From NCBI GenBank assembly GCA_023014485.1, contig JAJOZX010009469.1:93501-157500 (forward strand): a stretch of 64,000 nt of DNA, read 5' to 3'. The stretch comes from Bathynomus jamesi. Taxonomy: Eukaryota > Arthropoda > Malacostraca > Isopoda > Cirolanidae. The position numbers and the translations under genes were made by a program. The stretch's first letter is position 1; each line of letters opens with the position of its first letter. This document shows, piece after piece, positions 51,068 through 64,000 of this stretch. A model generated the notes under the pieces. That model worked only from the letters and a program-made list of their open reading frames with translations, was not told the DNA's origin and did not search any database.

Positions 51068-54000
51068 GCAAAAAATTAATGGAAAAAGTCGATTTTTTCC
51101 ATGTTTTAAGATCCAATTTTTAGACAATCTTTAATGTAGCCCTAAAATATTGTAAAAGTGAATGAAATTCATGAAATGATATATACCAACATTAAATACT
51201 ATGCAAATTTTAGCTTAAAAATCGCATCATTTAGCCTAGTGAAATGTTTGGACGATTTTTGTCTAGTTTTCGATATATATTGTACAAAACTATAAACTAA
51301 AGCACATTATAGCCAAAAATTAGTAATTCCAGTTAAATATTTTGAAAAAAATTCAACCGTATAGATGTTAATTTATACTCCCATTTTCATTTCTAAATCT
51401 AAAACTAGGCTAAATGAATATTTAACTGGAATTAGTAATTTTTGGCTATAATGTGCTTTAGTTTATAGTTTTCTACAATATATATCGAAAACTAGACAAA
51501 AATCGTCCAAAAATTTCACTAAGTTAATGAAATGAAAATTTTGTACCAAAAAGTGATTTTCTCCGTGTTTTGAGCACTTTTTGTGCAATTTTCTTATAAT
51601 AAAACTTGAACGTATCTTTCTCAATATTTTTCATTCGAATAAGAAGCTATTGATAAAACACTGCTTTATCTTACTGTTTTCAACAATATAATGCCAAAGT
51701 AATTCAAAAATCGACGTAAAATTTCACTGAAATGTCGATCATAGCAAGGCAAAAAATTAACGGAAAAAGTCGATTTTTTCCATGTTTTAAGATCCAATTT
51801 TTAGACAATCTTTAATGTAGCCCTAAAATATTGTAAAAGTGAATCAAATTCATGAAATGATATATACCAACATTAAATACTATGCAAATTTTAGCTTAAA
51901 AATCGCATCATTTAGCCTAGTGAAATGTTTGGACGATTTTTGTCTAGTTTTCGATATATATTGTACAAAATTATAACTAAAGCACATTATAGCCAAAAAT
52001 TACTAATTCCAGTTAAATATTTTGAAAAAAATTCAACCGTATAGATGTTAATTTATACTCCCATTTTCATTTCTAAATCTAAAACTAGGCTAAATGAATA
52101 TTTAACTGGAATTAGTAATTTTTGGCTATAATGTGCTTTAGTTTATATTTTTCTACAATATATATCGAAAACTAGACAAAAATCGTCGAAAAATTTCACT
52201 AAGTTAATGAAATGAAAATTTTGTACCAAAAAGTGATTTTCTCCGTGTTTTGAGCACTTTTTGTGCAATTTTCTTATGATAAAACTTGAACGTATCTTTC
52301 TCAATATTTTTCATTCGAATAAGAAGCTATTGATAAAACACTGCTTTATCTTACTGTTTTCAACAATATAATGCCAAAGTAATTCAAAAATCGACGTAAA
52401 ATTTCACTGAAATGTCGATCATAGCAAGGCAAAAAATTAACGGAAAAAGTCGATTTTTTCCATGTTTTAAGATCCAATTTTTAGACAATCTTTAATGTAG
52501 CCCTAAAATATTGTAAAAGTGAATCAAATTCATGAAATGATATATACCAACATTAAATACTATGCAAATTTTAGCTTAAAAATCGCATCATTTAGCCTAG
52601 TGAAATGTTTGGACGATTTTTGTCTAGTTTTCGATATATATTGTACAAAATTATAAACTAAAGCACATTATAGCCAAAAATTACTAATTCCAGTTAAATA
52701 TTTTGAAAAAAATTCAACCGTATAGATGTTAATTTATACTCCCATTTTCATTTCTAAATCTAAAACTAGGCTAAATGAATATTTAACTGGAATTAGTAAT
52801 TTTTGGCTATAATGTGCTTTAGTTTATATTTTTCTACAATATATCGAAAACTAGACAAAAATCGTCGAAAAATTTCACTAAGTTAATGAAATGAAAATTT
52901 TGTACCAAAAAGTGATTTTCTCCGTGTTTTGAGCACTTTTTGTGCAATTTTCTTATGATAAAACTTGAACGTATCTTTCTCAATATTTTTCATTCGAATA
53001 AGAAGCTATTGATAAAACACTGCTTTATCTTACTGTTTTCAACAATATAATGCCAAAGTAATTCAAAAATCGACGTAAAATTTCACTGAAATGTCGATCA
53101 TAGTAAGGCAAAAAATTAACGGAAAAAGTCGATTTTTTCCATGTTTTAAGATCCAATTTTTGGACAATCTTTAATGTAGCCCTAAAATATTGTAAAAGTG
53201 AATGAAATTCATGAAATGATATATACCAACATTAAATACTATGCAAATTTTAGCTTAAAAATCGCATCATTTAGCCTAGTGAAATGTTTGGACGATTTTT
53301 GTCTAGTTTTCGATATATATTGTACAAAACTATAAAGTAAAGCACATTATAGCCAAAAATTACTAATTCCAGTTAAATATTTGAAAAAAATTCAAACCGT
53401 ATAGATGTTAATTTATAGTCCCATTTTCATTTCTAAATCTAAAACTAGGCTAAATGAATATTTAACTGGAATTAGTAATTTTTGGCTATAATGTGCTTTA
53501 GTTTATATTTTCTACAATATATATCGAAAACTAGACAAAAATCGTCCAAACATTTCACTAAAATTCGATGTTAATGAAATGAAAATTTTGTACAAAAAAG
53601 TGATTTTCTCCGTGTTTTGAGCACTTTTTGTGCAATTTTCTTATGATAAAACTTAAACTTATCTTTTTCAATATTTTTCATTCGAATAAGAAACTATTTA
53701 TAAAAAACTGCTTTATCTTTCTGTTTTCAACAATATAATGCCAAAGTAATTCAAAAATCGACGTAAAGTTTCACTGAAATGTCGATCATAGCAAGGCAAA
53801 AAATTAACGGAAAAAGTCGATTTTTTCCATGTTTTAAGATCCAATTTTTAGACAATCTTTAATGTAGCCCTAAAATATTGTAAAAGTGAATCAAATTCAT
53901 GAAATGATATATACCAACATTAAATACTATGCAAATTTTAGCTTAAAAATCGCATCATTTAGCCTAGTGAAATGTTTTGACGATTTTTGTCTAGTTTTCG

Positions 54001-57000
54001 ATATATATTGTACAAAATTATAAACTAAAGCACATTATAGCCAAAAATTACTAATTCCAGTTAAATATTTTGAAAAAAATTCAACCGTATAGATGTTAAT
54101 TTATACTCCCATTTTCATTTCTAAATCTAAAACTAGGCTAAATGAATATTTAACTGGAATTAGTAATTTTTGGCTATAATGTGCTTTAGTTTATATTTTT
54201 CTACAATATATATCGAAAACTAGACAAAAATCGTCGAAAAATTTCACTAAGTTAATGAAATGAAAATTTTGTACCAAAAAGTGATTTTCTCCGTGTTTTG
54301 AGCACTTTTTGTGCAATTTTCTTATGATAAAACTTGAACGTATCTTTCTCAATATTTTTCATTCGAATAAGAAGCTATTGATAAAACACTGCTTTATCTT
54401 ACTGTTTTCAACAATATAATGCCAAAGTAATTCAAAAATCGACGTAAAATTTCACTGAAATGTCGATCATAGCAAGGCAAAAAATTAACGGAAAAAGTCG
54501 ATTTTTTCCATGTTTTAAGATCCAATTTTTAGACAATCTTTAATGTAGCCCTAAAATATTGTAAAAGTGAATCAAATTCATGAAATGATATATACCAACA
54601 TTAAATACTATGCAAATTTTAGCTTAAAAATCGCATCATTTAGCCTAGTGAAATGTTTGGACGATTTTTGTCTAGTTTTCGATATATATTGTACAAAATT
54701 ATAAAGTAAAGCACATTATAGCCAAAAATTACTAATTCCAGTTAAATATTTTGAAAAAAATTCAACCGTATAGATGTTAATTTATAGTCCCATTTTCATT
54801 TCTAAATCTAAAACTAGGCTAAATGAATATTTAACTGGAATTAGTAATTTTTGGCTATAATGTGCTTTAGTTTATATTTTTCTACAATATATATCGAAAA
54901 CTAGACAAAAATCGTCCAAACATTTCACTAAAATTCGATGTTAATGAAATGAAAATTTTGTACAAAAAAGTGATTTTCTCCGTGTTTTGAGCACTTTTTG
55001 TGCAATTTTCTTATGATAAAACTTAAACTTATCTTTTTCAATATTTTTCATTCGAATAAGAAACTATTTATAAAAAACTGCTTTATCTTTCTGTTTTCAA
55101 CAATATAATGCCAAAGTAATTCAAAAATCGACGTAAAGTTTCACTGAAATGTCGATCATAGTAAGGCAAAAAATTAACGGAAAAAGTCGATTTTTTCCAT
55201 GTTTTAAGATCCAATTTTTAGACAATCTTTAATGTAGCCCTAAAACATTGTAAAAGTGAATGAAATTCATGAAATGATATATACCAACATTAAATACTAT
55301 GCAAATTTTAGCTTAAAAATCGCATCATTTAGCCTAGTTTTAGATTTAGAAATGAAAATGGGACTATAAATTAACATCTATACGGTTGAATTTTTTTTCA
55401 AAATATTTAACTGGAATTAGTAATTTTTGGCTATAATGTGCTTTACTTTATAGTTTTGTACAATATATATCGAAAACTAGACAAAATCGTCCAAACATTT
55501 CACTAGGCTAAATGATGCGATTTTTAAGCTAAAATTTGCATAGTATTTAATGTTGGTATATATCATTTCATGAATTTCATTCACTTTTACAATATTTTAG
55601 GGCTACATTAAAGATTGTCCAAAAATTGGATCTTAAAACATGGAAAAAATCGACTTTTTCCGTTAATTTTTTGCCTTACTATGATCGACATTTCAATGAA
55701 ATTTTACGTCGATTTTTGAATTACTTTGGCATTATATAGTTGAAAACAGTAAGATAAAGCAGTTTTTTATCAATAGTTTCTTATTCGAATGAAAAATATT
55801 GAAAAAGATAAGTTCAAGTTTTATCATAAGAAAATTGCACAAAAAGTGCTCAAAACACGGAGAAAATCACTTTTTGGTACAAAATTTTCATTTCATTAAA
55901 ATCGAATTTTAGTGGAATTTTTGGACGATTTTTGTCTAGTTTTCGATATATATGTACAAAACTATAAATTAAAGCACATTATAGCCAAAAATTACTAATT
56001 CCAGTTAAATATTTTGAAAAAAATTCAACCGTATAGATGTTAATTATAGTCCCATTTTCATTTCTAAATCTAAAACTAGGCTAAATGATGCGATTTTTAA
56101 GCTAAAATTTTCATAGTATTTAATGTTGGTATATATCATTTCATGAATTTCATTCACTTTTACAATATTTTAGGGCTACATTAAAGATTGTCTAAAAATT
56201 GGATCTTAAAACATGGAAAAAATCGACTTTTTCCATTAATTTTTTGCCTTGCTATGATCGACATTTCAGTGAAATTTTACGTCGATTTTTGAATCACTTT
56301 GGCATTATATTGTTGAAAACAGTAAGATAAAGCAGTGTTTTATCAATAGCTTCTTATTCGAATGAAAAATATTGAGAAAGATACGTTCATGTTTTATCAT
56401 AAGAAAATTGCACAAAAAGTGCTCAAAACACGGAGAAAATCACTTTTTGGTACAAAATTTTCATTTCATTAACTTAGTGAAATTTTTGGACGATTTTTGT
56501 CTAGTTTTCGATATATATTGTAGAAAAATATAAACTAAAGCACATTATAGCCAAAAATTACTAATTCCAGTTAAATATTCATTTAGCCTAGTTTTAGATT
56601 TAGAAATGAAAATGGGACTATAAATTAACATCTATACGGTTGAATTTTTTTCAAAATATTTAACTGGAATTAGTAATTTTTGGCTATAATGTGCTTTACT
56701 TTATAGTTTTGTACAATATATATCGAAAACTAGAAAAATCGTCCAAACATTTCACTAGGCTAAATGATGCGATTTTTAAGCTAAAATTTGCATAGTATTT
56801 AATGTTGGTATATATCATTTCATGAATTTCATTCACTTTTATAATATTTTAGGGCTACATTAAAGATTGTCCAAAAATTGGATCTTAAAACTACGAAAAA
56901 ATCGACTTTTTCCGTTAATTTTTTGCCTTACTATGATCGACATTTCAGTGAAACTTTACGTCGATTTTTGAATTACTTTGGCATTATATTGTTGAAAACA

Positions 57001-60000
57001 GTAAGATAAAGCAGTTTTTTATCAATAGTTTCTTATTCGAATGAAAAATATTGAGAAAGATACGTTCATGTTTTATCATAAGAAAATTGCACAAAAAGTG
57101 CTCAAAACACGGAGAAAATCACTTTTTGGTACAAAATTTTCATTTCATTAACATCGAATTTTAGTGGAATTTTTGGACGATTTTTGTCTAGTTTTCGATA
57201 TATATTGTACAAAACTATAAATTAAAGCACATTATAGCCAAAAATTACTAATTCCAGTTAAATATTTTGAAAAAAATTCAACCGTATAGATGTTAATTTA
57301 TAGACTAATTTTTAGTTCTAATCTAAAACTAGGCTAAATGATGCGATTTTTAAGCTAAAATTTTCATAGTATTTAATGTTGGTATATATCATTTCATGAA
57401 TTTCATTCACTTTTACAATATTTTAGGGCTACATTAAAGATTGTCTAAAAATTGGATCTTAAAACATGGAAAAAATCGACTTTTTCCATTAATTTTTTGC
57501 CTTGCTATGATCGACATTTCAGTGAAATTTTACGTCGATTTTTGAATCACTTTGGCATTATATTGTTGAAAACAGTAAGATAAAGCAGTGTTTTATCAAT
57601 AGCTTCTTATTCGAATGAAAAATATTGAGAAAGATACGTTCATGTTTTATCATAAGAAAATTGCACAAAAAGTGCTCAAAACACGGAGAAAATCACTTTT
57701 TGGTACAAAATTTTCATTTCGTTAACTTAGTGAAATTTTTGGACGATTTTTGTCTAGTTTTCGATATATATTGTAGAAAAATATAAACTAAAGCACATTA
57801 TAGCCAAAAATTACTAATTCCAGTTAAATATTCATTTAGCCTAGTTTTAGATTTAGAAATGAAAATGGGAGTATAAATTAACATCTATACGGTTGAATTT
57901 TTTTCAAAATATTTAACTGGAATTAGTAATTTTTGGCTATAATGTGCTTTACTTTATAGTTTTGTACAATATATATCGAAAACTAGACAAAAATCGTCCA
58001 AAAATTCCACTAAAATTCGATGTTAATGAAATGAAAATTTTGTACCAAAAAGTGATTTTCTCCGTGTTTTGAGCACTTTTTGTGCAATTTTCTTATGATA
58101 AAACTTGAACTTATCTTTTTCAATATTTTTCATTCGAATAAGAAACTATTGATAAAAAACTGCTTTATCTTACTGTTTTCAACTATATAATGCCAAAGTA
58201 ATTCAAAAATCGACGTAAAATTTCACTGAAATGTCGATCATAGTAAGGCAAAAAATTAATGGAAAAAGTCGATTTTTTCCATGTTTTAAGATCCAATTTT
58301 TAGACAATCTTTAATGTAGCCCTAAAATATTGTAAAAGTGAATGAAATTCATGAAATGATATATACCAACATTAAATACTATGAAAATTTTAGCTTAAAA
58401 ATCGCATCATTTAGCCTAGTGAAATGTTTGGACGATTTTTGTCTAGTTTTCGATATATATTGTACAAAACTATAAACTAAAGCACATTATAGCCAAAAAT
58501 TAGTAATTCCAGTTAAATATTTTGAAAAAAATTCAACCGTATAGATGTTAATTTATACTCCCATTTTCATTTCTAAATCTAAAACTAGGCTAAATGAATA
58601 TTTAACTGGAATTAGTAATTTTTGGCTATAATGTGCTTTAGTTTATAGTTTTCTACAATATATATCGAAAACTAGACAAAAATCGTCCAAAAATTTCACT
58701 AAGTTAATGAAATGAAAATTTTGCACCAAAAAGTGATTTTCTCCGTGTTTTGAGCACTTTTTGTGCAATTTTCTTATGATAAAACATGAACGTATCTTTC
58801 TCAATATTTTTCATTCGAATAAGAAGCTATTGATAAAACACTGCTTTATCTTACTGTTTTCAACAATATAATGCCAAAGTGATTCAAAAATCGACGTAAA
58901 ATTTCACTGAAATGTCGATCATAGTAAGGCAAAAATTAACGGAAAAAGTCGATTTTTTCCATGTTTTAAGATCCAATTTTTAGACAATCTTTAATGTAGC
59001 CCTAAAATATTAAAAGTGAATGAAATTCATGAAATGATATATACCAACATTAAATACTATGCAAATTTTAGCTTAAAAATCGCATCATTTAGCCTAGTTT
59101 TAGATTTAGAAATGAAAATGGGACTATAAATTAACATCTATACGGTTGAATTTTTTTCAAAATATTTAACTGGAATTAGTAATTTTTGGCTATAATGTGC
59201 TTTAGTTTATAGTTTTGTACAATATATATCGAAAACTAGAACAAAAATCGTCCAAAATTCCACTAAAATTCGATGTTAATGAAATGAAAATTTTGTACCA
59301 AAAAGTGATTTTCTCCGTGTTTTCAGCACTTTTTGTGCAATTTTCTTATGATAAAACGTTAACTTATCTTTTTCAATATTTTTCATTCGAATAAGAAACT
59401 ATTGATAAAAAACTGCTTTATCTTACTGTTTTCAACAATATAATGCCAAAGTAATTCAAAAATCGACGTAAAGTTTCACTGAAATGTCGATCATAGTAAG
59501 GCAAAAAATTAACGGAAAAAGTCGATTTTTTCCATGTTTTAAGATCCAATTTTTGGACAATCTTTAATGTAGCCCTAAAATATTGTAAAAGTGAATGAAA
59601 TTCATGAAATGATATATACCAACATTAAATACTATGCAAATTTTAGCTTAAAAATCGCATCATTTAGCCTAGTGAAATGTTTGGACGATTTTTGTCTAGT
59701 TTTCGATATATATTGTACAAAACTATAAAGTAAAGCACATTATAGCCAAAAATTACTAATTCCAGTTAAATATTTTGAAAAAAATTCAACCGTATAGATG
59801 TTAATTTATAGTCCCATTTTCATTTCTAAATCTAAAACTAGGCTAAATGAATATTTAACTGGAATTAGTAATTTTTGGCTATAATGTGCTTTAGTTTATA
59901 TTTTTCTACAATATATATCGAAAACTAGACAAAAATCGTCCAAAAATTTCACTAAGTTAATGAAATGAAAATTTTGTACCAAAAAGTGATTTTCTCCGTG

Positions 60001-60399
60001 TTTTGAGCACTTTTTGTGCAATTTTCTTATGATAAAACATGAACGTATCTTTCTCAATATTTTTCATTCGAATAAGAAGCTATTGATAAAACACTGCTTT
60101 ATCTTACTGTTTTCAACAATATAATGCCAAAGTAATTCAAAAATCGACGTAAAATTTCACTGAAATGTCGATCATAGCAAGGCAAAAAATTAATGGAAAA
60201 AGTCGATTTTTTCCATGTTTTAAGATCCAATTTTTAGACAATCTTTAATGTAGCCCTAAAACATTGTAAAAGTGAATGAAATTCATGAAATGATATATAC
60301 CAACATTAAATACTATGCAAATTTTAGCTTAAAAATCGCATCATTTAGCCTAGTTTTAGATTTAGAAATGAAAATGGGACTATAAATTAACATCTATAC
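51068..60399 (+). repeat. Satellite block S5, expanded and containing an inversion
   Basis: Forward monomers start at 51196, 51877, 52557, 53236, 53924, 54605 and 55294 (periods 679-689, all type A until the last). Then comes an inverted block, then forward monomers at 58376, 59054, 59629 and 60310 (678, 575, 681). Monomers around 51877, 52557, 53924 and 54605 share private variants (gaatcaaattc, and aaaatcgtcgaaaaat at most), so a local sub-array was amplified here. No coding content. Confidence 0.94.
55500..57740 (-). repeat. Inverted satellite segment inside S5
   Basis: Monomers read on the minus strand: the reverse complement of gcatcatttagcctag recurs at about 55504, 56069, 56754 and 57330, with spacing 565, 685 and 576, alternating B and A types. 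At both edges the switch of orientation falls in hairpin arm/loop sequence (about 55340-55500 and 57740-58000). Confidence 0.92.
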
Positions 60400-60401
60400 T
60401 C

Positions 60402-60825
60402 TTGTGCTCAGATGACAGTGAGGAGAGGAGAGCTGGTGTCCAAAAGATTGTTGACATGAGGGGTGGAGATGATGACACACTTGGAGATCTTTCTGTACGT
60501 CCCAGGAAGACACCTTCCATCCATCAACCCCAGTGCTTCTTCCGTGTTGGAGCTGACAGACTGGTCTGACGGGGTATTTGAACCTCCTTTGACATGTAAA
60601 CTGACTACAGCGGAAGTAAAGAAGTTCTTTGACAAGCCTATGCAAGTTCCACAGTGGCCCTGTCATGCTCAGTCAATAGAGAGGTGTGTGAACCAAGTCA
60701 CAGAGGCAGCAGGCAGGGTGTATACACATGAGAAACGTGAGGGCTATATCAGAGGCCAAGAAGCAAGTCGACGGCTGATGTCCAAGAACGAATCAAAGCA
60801 AGACTTGATGAAACCTGTTGTTTAA
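60402..60825 (+). pseudogene. Transposon-protein C-terminal remnant, copy 5
   Basis: Matches copy 1 including gattgttgac; shared tcca duplication present. Confidence 0.7.
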
Positions 60826-61106
60826 ATATTTTTTTTACTGATGTCATTACTTTCTAATGTTGTTTTATGATTACAAGGATATGTTTTATGATTACTAGGA
60901 TATGTTTTATGCAGAGAAACTAAAATTTTTATAGCATTACCTGACATTTTGAGAAGCTAAAATTAATAAATGTTGTTTTCCGAGAGCAATTTATGTGCTT
61001 TTTAATCAAACGTAGATTTACCAAGCTAAGTGTTGAGCAATCACAAAAATAATAGCAGATTTGAATTCTTCACATCCAAAAACATATTTTTAAAACCCCT
61101 CAGTGA
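60826..61106. other. AT-rich spacer, copy 5
   Basis: No gene; same tandem duplication. Confidence 0.6.
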
Positions 61107-62326
61107 AGGAATTGGCAAAAATTAATTTTCACCTCCCAAATTGATACACCCTATTGGGATATCTCAGACAAAATAAAATGCATGTGTTTTGACACCACAG
61201 CATTGAATACAGGTCGTAGAAATGGTGCCTGTGTTCTTCTAGAACAGAAAATGAACAAACGTATGCTGTGGCTGGTCTGCAGACATCACATACTAGAAAT
61301 AGTGTTAGAAGGTGTTGTTTTGCATTCATTGCCTGCATCATCAGGACCTGATATTGCAATTTTCAAACGATTTAGAATGAAATGGTCAAAATTAGACACA
61401 AAAAACAGAACAGCATTAGATGACCCAAATACCATACCCAGTATTACTGATATAAAAGCAGAAGTGATTGAGTTTGCTACCACTCAACTTGAAGAACATC
61501 AACCTCGTGACGATTACAAAGACTTGCTGGAATTGACAATCATTTTCCTTGGTGGAGTACCAAAGAAAGGAGTTTCATTCAGAAGACCAGCTGGCGCTCA
61601 CCGAGCAAGATGGATGGTAAAAGTCATTTATGCCATGAAAATTTGGTTGTTTAAAACACAATTTAAATTAACACCCAGAGAAGAAAAAGGCCTTAGAGAT
61701 ATCTACCTCTTTGCTGTACACATATATGTTAAATCCTGGTTTACAGCGTCAGTTTCAGTTCTCGCTCCTCGTCTCGATTTAGAGATGTTGAAGAAACTGC
61801 AAATGTACAAACTAAAAGATGAACGCATTGCAACTGTTGCCCTGAAGAAAATGATAAATCATTTATGGTATCTTTCAGAGGAGTTAATAGCATTTGCTTT
61901 CTTGATGATGGCGTGCTACACCAAACTAAAAACTGAATGAAGCAAGCATTGCAAAACGGCGCCGAACCAAATCCAGAGAAAAAAGCGGTTATTGACCCTG
62001 AAGTTATTGAAAACAGAGAACTTGAAGACTTTGTTAGTGCAAATACAAAAGAATTTTTTAATAGACTTGGTTTACCATCAACGTTTCTTAATAAGAACTC
62101 TGAAGAGTGGAATGAAGATGACTGCTAAAACAACGTAAAACAAGTCATAAGAAAAATTCAAGTTGTTAATGACAATGCAGAAAGAGGAGTTAGATTAGTC
62201 GATTAATACAACAAACTAATCACAAATGATGAAGAACAGAAACAGTATCTCCTCCAAGTGGTAAAGAAATATAGAGCTGCTCTTCCAAATAAAAACAAGA
62301 AGACAATATCATCATTAAGAAATTAA
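61107..62326 (+). pseudogene. D...CxxH...E transposase pseudogene, copy 5
   Basis: Two private changes: a three-base loss near 61405 that removes one Tyr codon (KNYR to KNR), and loss of one T at about 61901 that shifts the frame just before the FFDD motif. The shared downstream stops are retained. Confidence 0.75.
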
Positions 62327-63371
62327 CAGTGACATATAATGAACAAAAGGTTATTATTATTACGGAAGTCTTATTATTATTACAGAAGAACTGTCAATTT
62401 GAAAATGTAGAGTGGTTATGATAGGCCTACCGGGGAATTTCCACTTAAAACAAAAGGTAACGCGCCGTATGCTTTACCTCAAGGGTGGTGTGGAAACAGC
62501 ATATATTTCTTATTTTGTGTCTGATTTTCAACTTATGGTAGCGACCCCTAAAAATTAATTTTTTTAATTCAAAATTTGCAGGCATTACTTTTTTACCAAA
62601 TTAAACATAATCAGAGGGTGGCCCGAAAAAAATTCCTAAAAAAATTTTTCGGTCAATTTTTGAATCACATGTGTTGTGTATTTTGTTTTATATAGAATTC
62701 TTTTGTACTATCTGTATTATTTTTGATACGTATATATACATATGTTAAATAACACTATTTATTCCTGTTTTTAATGCAATTCTCCTCTACTGCTGTAATA
62801 TTTTTTATGTAAATATATATAACTCGTATTATCAATATTTTTGCACCTAATATGGAGACATATTTTGTATTTCAATATATATTAAATAGTCAGAACGCTG
62901 TAGCTGTGTTTTATTTGTACCATTCAAACAAACATCATTGGAAATGAAGGGAATATATACTGTATATAAGCGATACAGTGTGTGTGTGTGTGTGTGTGTG
63001 CTTGAGGCATATCGATGGTAATTTATATGCACGTAAATAACTGTACGCCCTATACGACTGGCTGTGAGGTGAACGGTTGCCTTCTAAGTCTGATGGCTGT
63101 GATGCTGAAGACACCATTATGCGATGCTCCATGGATACGAACGGATGGATCTTCTCTCTATTATAATAAGATTTAAAGATATATTTGTATATTAAGACAA
63201 AAGATTTGGTTTTGGTTCAGATTTGGTTCACCATATTTCAGTTTTTGATTAAAAGAGCGCCTAGCCACCAATACATTACGATGCTGAGGAAATCAAAATG
63301 CTTTGAGACACCGCAGTGAAAGAATATCTCTACTCCTTCTGGTGTTTAGGCTACCCACATACCCACATGCA

Positions 63372-63402
<31 letters not shown>

Positions 63403-63458
63403 TGGCCTGAGCATCCAGGTTAGGTTACCCCTTGGAGTTCACATACATACAACTCATG

Positions 63459-63499
<41 letters not shown>
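62327..63499. other. Non-coding flank with microsatellites, copy 5
   Basis: No gene. GT tract at about 62978-63000; TA tracts at about 63370-63393 and 63463-63499. Confidence 0.7.
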
Positions 63500-63502
<3 letters not shown>

Positions 63503-64000
63503 GGATGGGAACTGATAAATTTTTAAGTCCAGTTTTCGATTTCAGTTTAAATTTGTAAAAATATCGATTTCAGTTTCGATTTAAGTTTTTAATGTTTTTT
63601 CGATTTGAGTTTATTTTTCGATTCAAGTTTTATATTTTTCGGTTCGATTCAGTTTAAATTTCTATTCCAGTCTTTTTTTCAGATTTCTTTAAGAATTTCT
63701 TTGTACTATTTATATTATTTTTTGGGGAGTACCCTATTGACAAATTCAGATTTAATTTTATATTTGTGTTTGCATTCGATTCCTGTTTTCCAAAGAGAGA
63801 ATGAATCTGAAAAGAGAGAAAAGCCGTTCCACACTAACGTTCCGTTAGTGTGGAAAAGCTTTTTTCTCTTTTCAAATTGATTTTAAGTCAATATTTTATA
63901 TATTTTATACATGTTGTGGGCTTTAAAATTTAAAAAGTGTACGAATTAATAAAACATTTCGAATTGAAAGTTTTTTGTCAAATAAAACTATGTGAAAGAA
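63500..64000. mobile_element. Non-autonomous hAT-like element, copy 5 (cut by window end)
   Basis: Left end CAGGGATGGGAAC at 63500 and the first internal hairpin (about 63809-63872) are present; the right end lies beyond the window. Confidence 0.7.

Larger units (their letters stand above)
60400..64000 (+). repeat. Transposon-rich module, copy 5 (cut by window end)
   Basis: First 3.6 kb of a fifth module. Shares G at 60450 with copy 1, unlike copies 2-4. Confidence 0.93.

Noticed and set aside
1..64000. Host genes, tRNA, rRNA, or a viral or bacterial origin
   Set aside because: No such gene or structure was seen; all recognisable coding sequence is transposon-derived and intron-bearing or pseudogenic.

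Overview
This window looks like nuclear DNA from an animal, most likely an arthropod. It is AT-rich, has no bacterial-style gene packing, contains transposase genes interrupted by GT-AG introns, and carries hAT and mariner elements of types common in insects and other arthropods. I see no intact host gene, tRNA or rRNA. Almost everything is one large tandem repeat built from dead transposons plus a satellite.

Layout. A compound unit of about 12.7 kb repeats head to tail. Each unit has a transposon-rich module of about 9.3 kb (modules at 2135-11427, 14836-24110, 27537-36846, 40271-51067, and 60400 to the window end) and a satellite block of about 3.4 kb (11428-14835, 24111-27536, 36847-40270). 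The block at 1-2134 is cut by the window edge, and the one at 51068-60399 is expanded to 9.3 kb and contains an inverted segment. Module starts are spaced 12701, 12701, 12734 and 20129 bases. All modules share the same two satellite junctions, so they descend from one founding rearrangement.

Inside a module, left to right: (1) a C-terminal remnant of a transposon protein, broken by a 4-base duplication; (2) the C-terminal part of an RNase H-like transposase pseudogene with a D...CxxH...E layout and three in-frame stops; (3) a 906-bp non-autonomous hAT-like element; (4) a right-truncated hAT element whose BED-finger transposase lies on the minus strand in four exons and carries shared frameshifts; (5) within its first intron, a 373-bp hAT MITE with a clear 8-bp target duplication and a second, less certain hAT-like element. 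Module 4 also carries a deleted mariner element and a 626-bp palindrome.

The satellite monomer (about 680 bp, type A) contains a long hairpin with arms of over 90 bases. A shorter form (type B, about 574 bp) has the hairpin loop reversed and one arm missing. Both orientation switches around the inverted block fall exactly in these hairpin arms, which suggests that the hairpin drives inversion and deletion. The genes do not work together as a pathway. The shared disabling mutations show that the module was already dead when it was amplified, and the near-identity of copies points to recent expansion or homogenisation.
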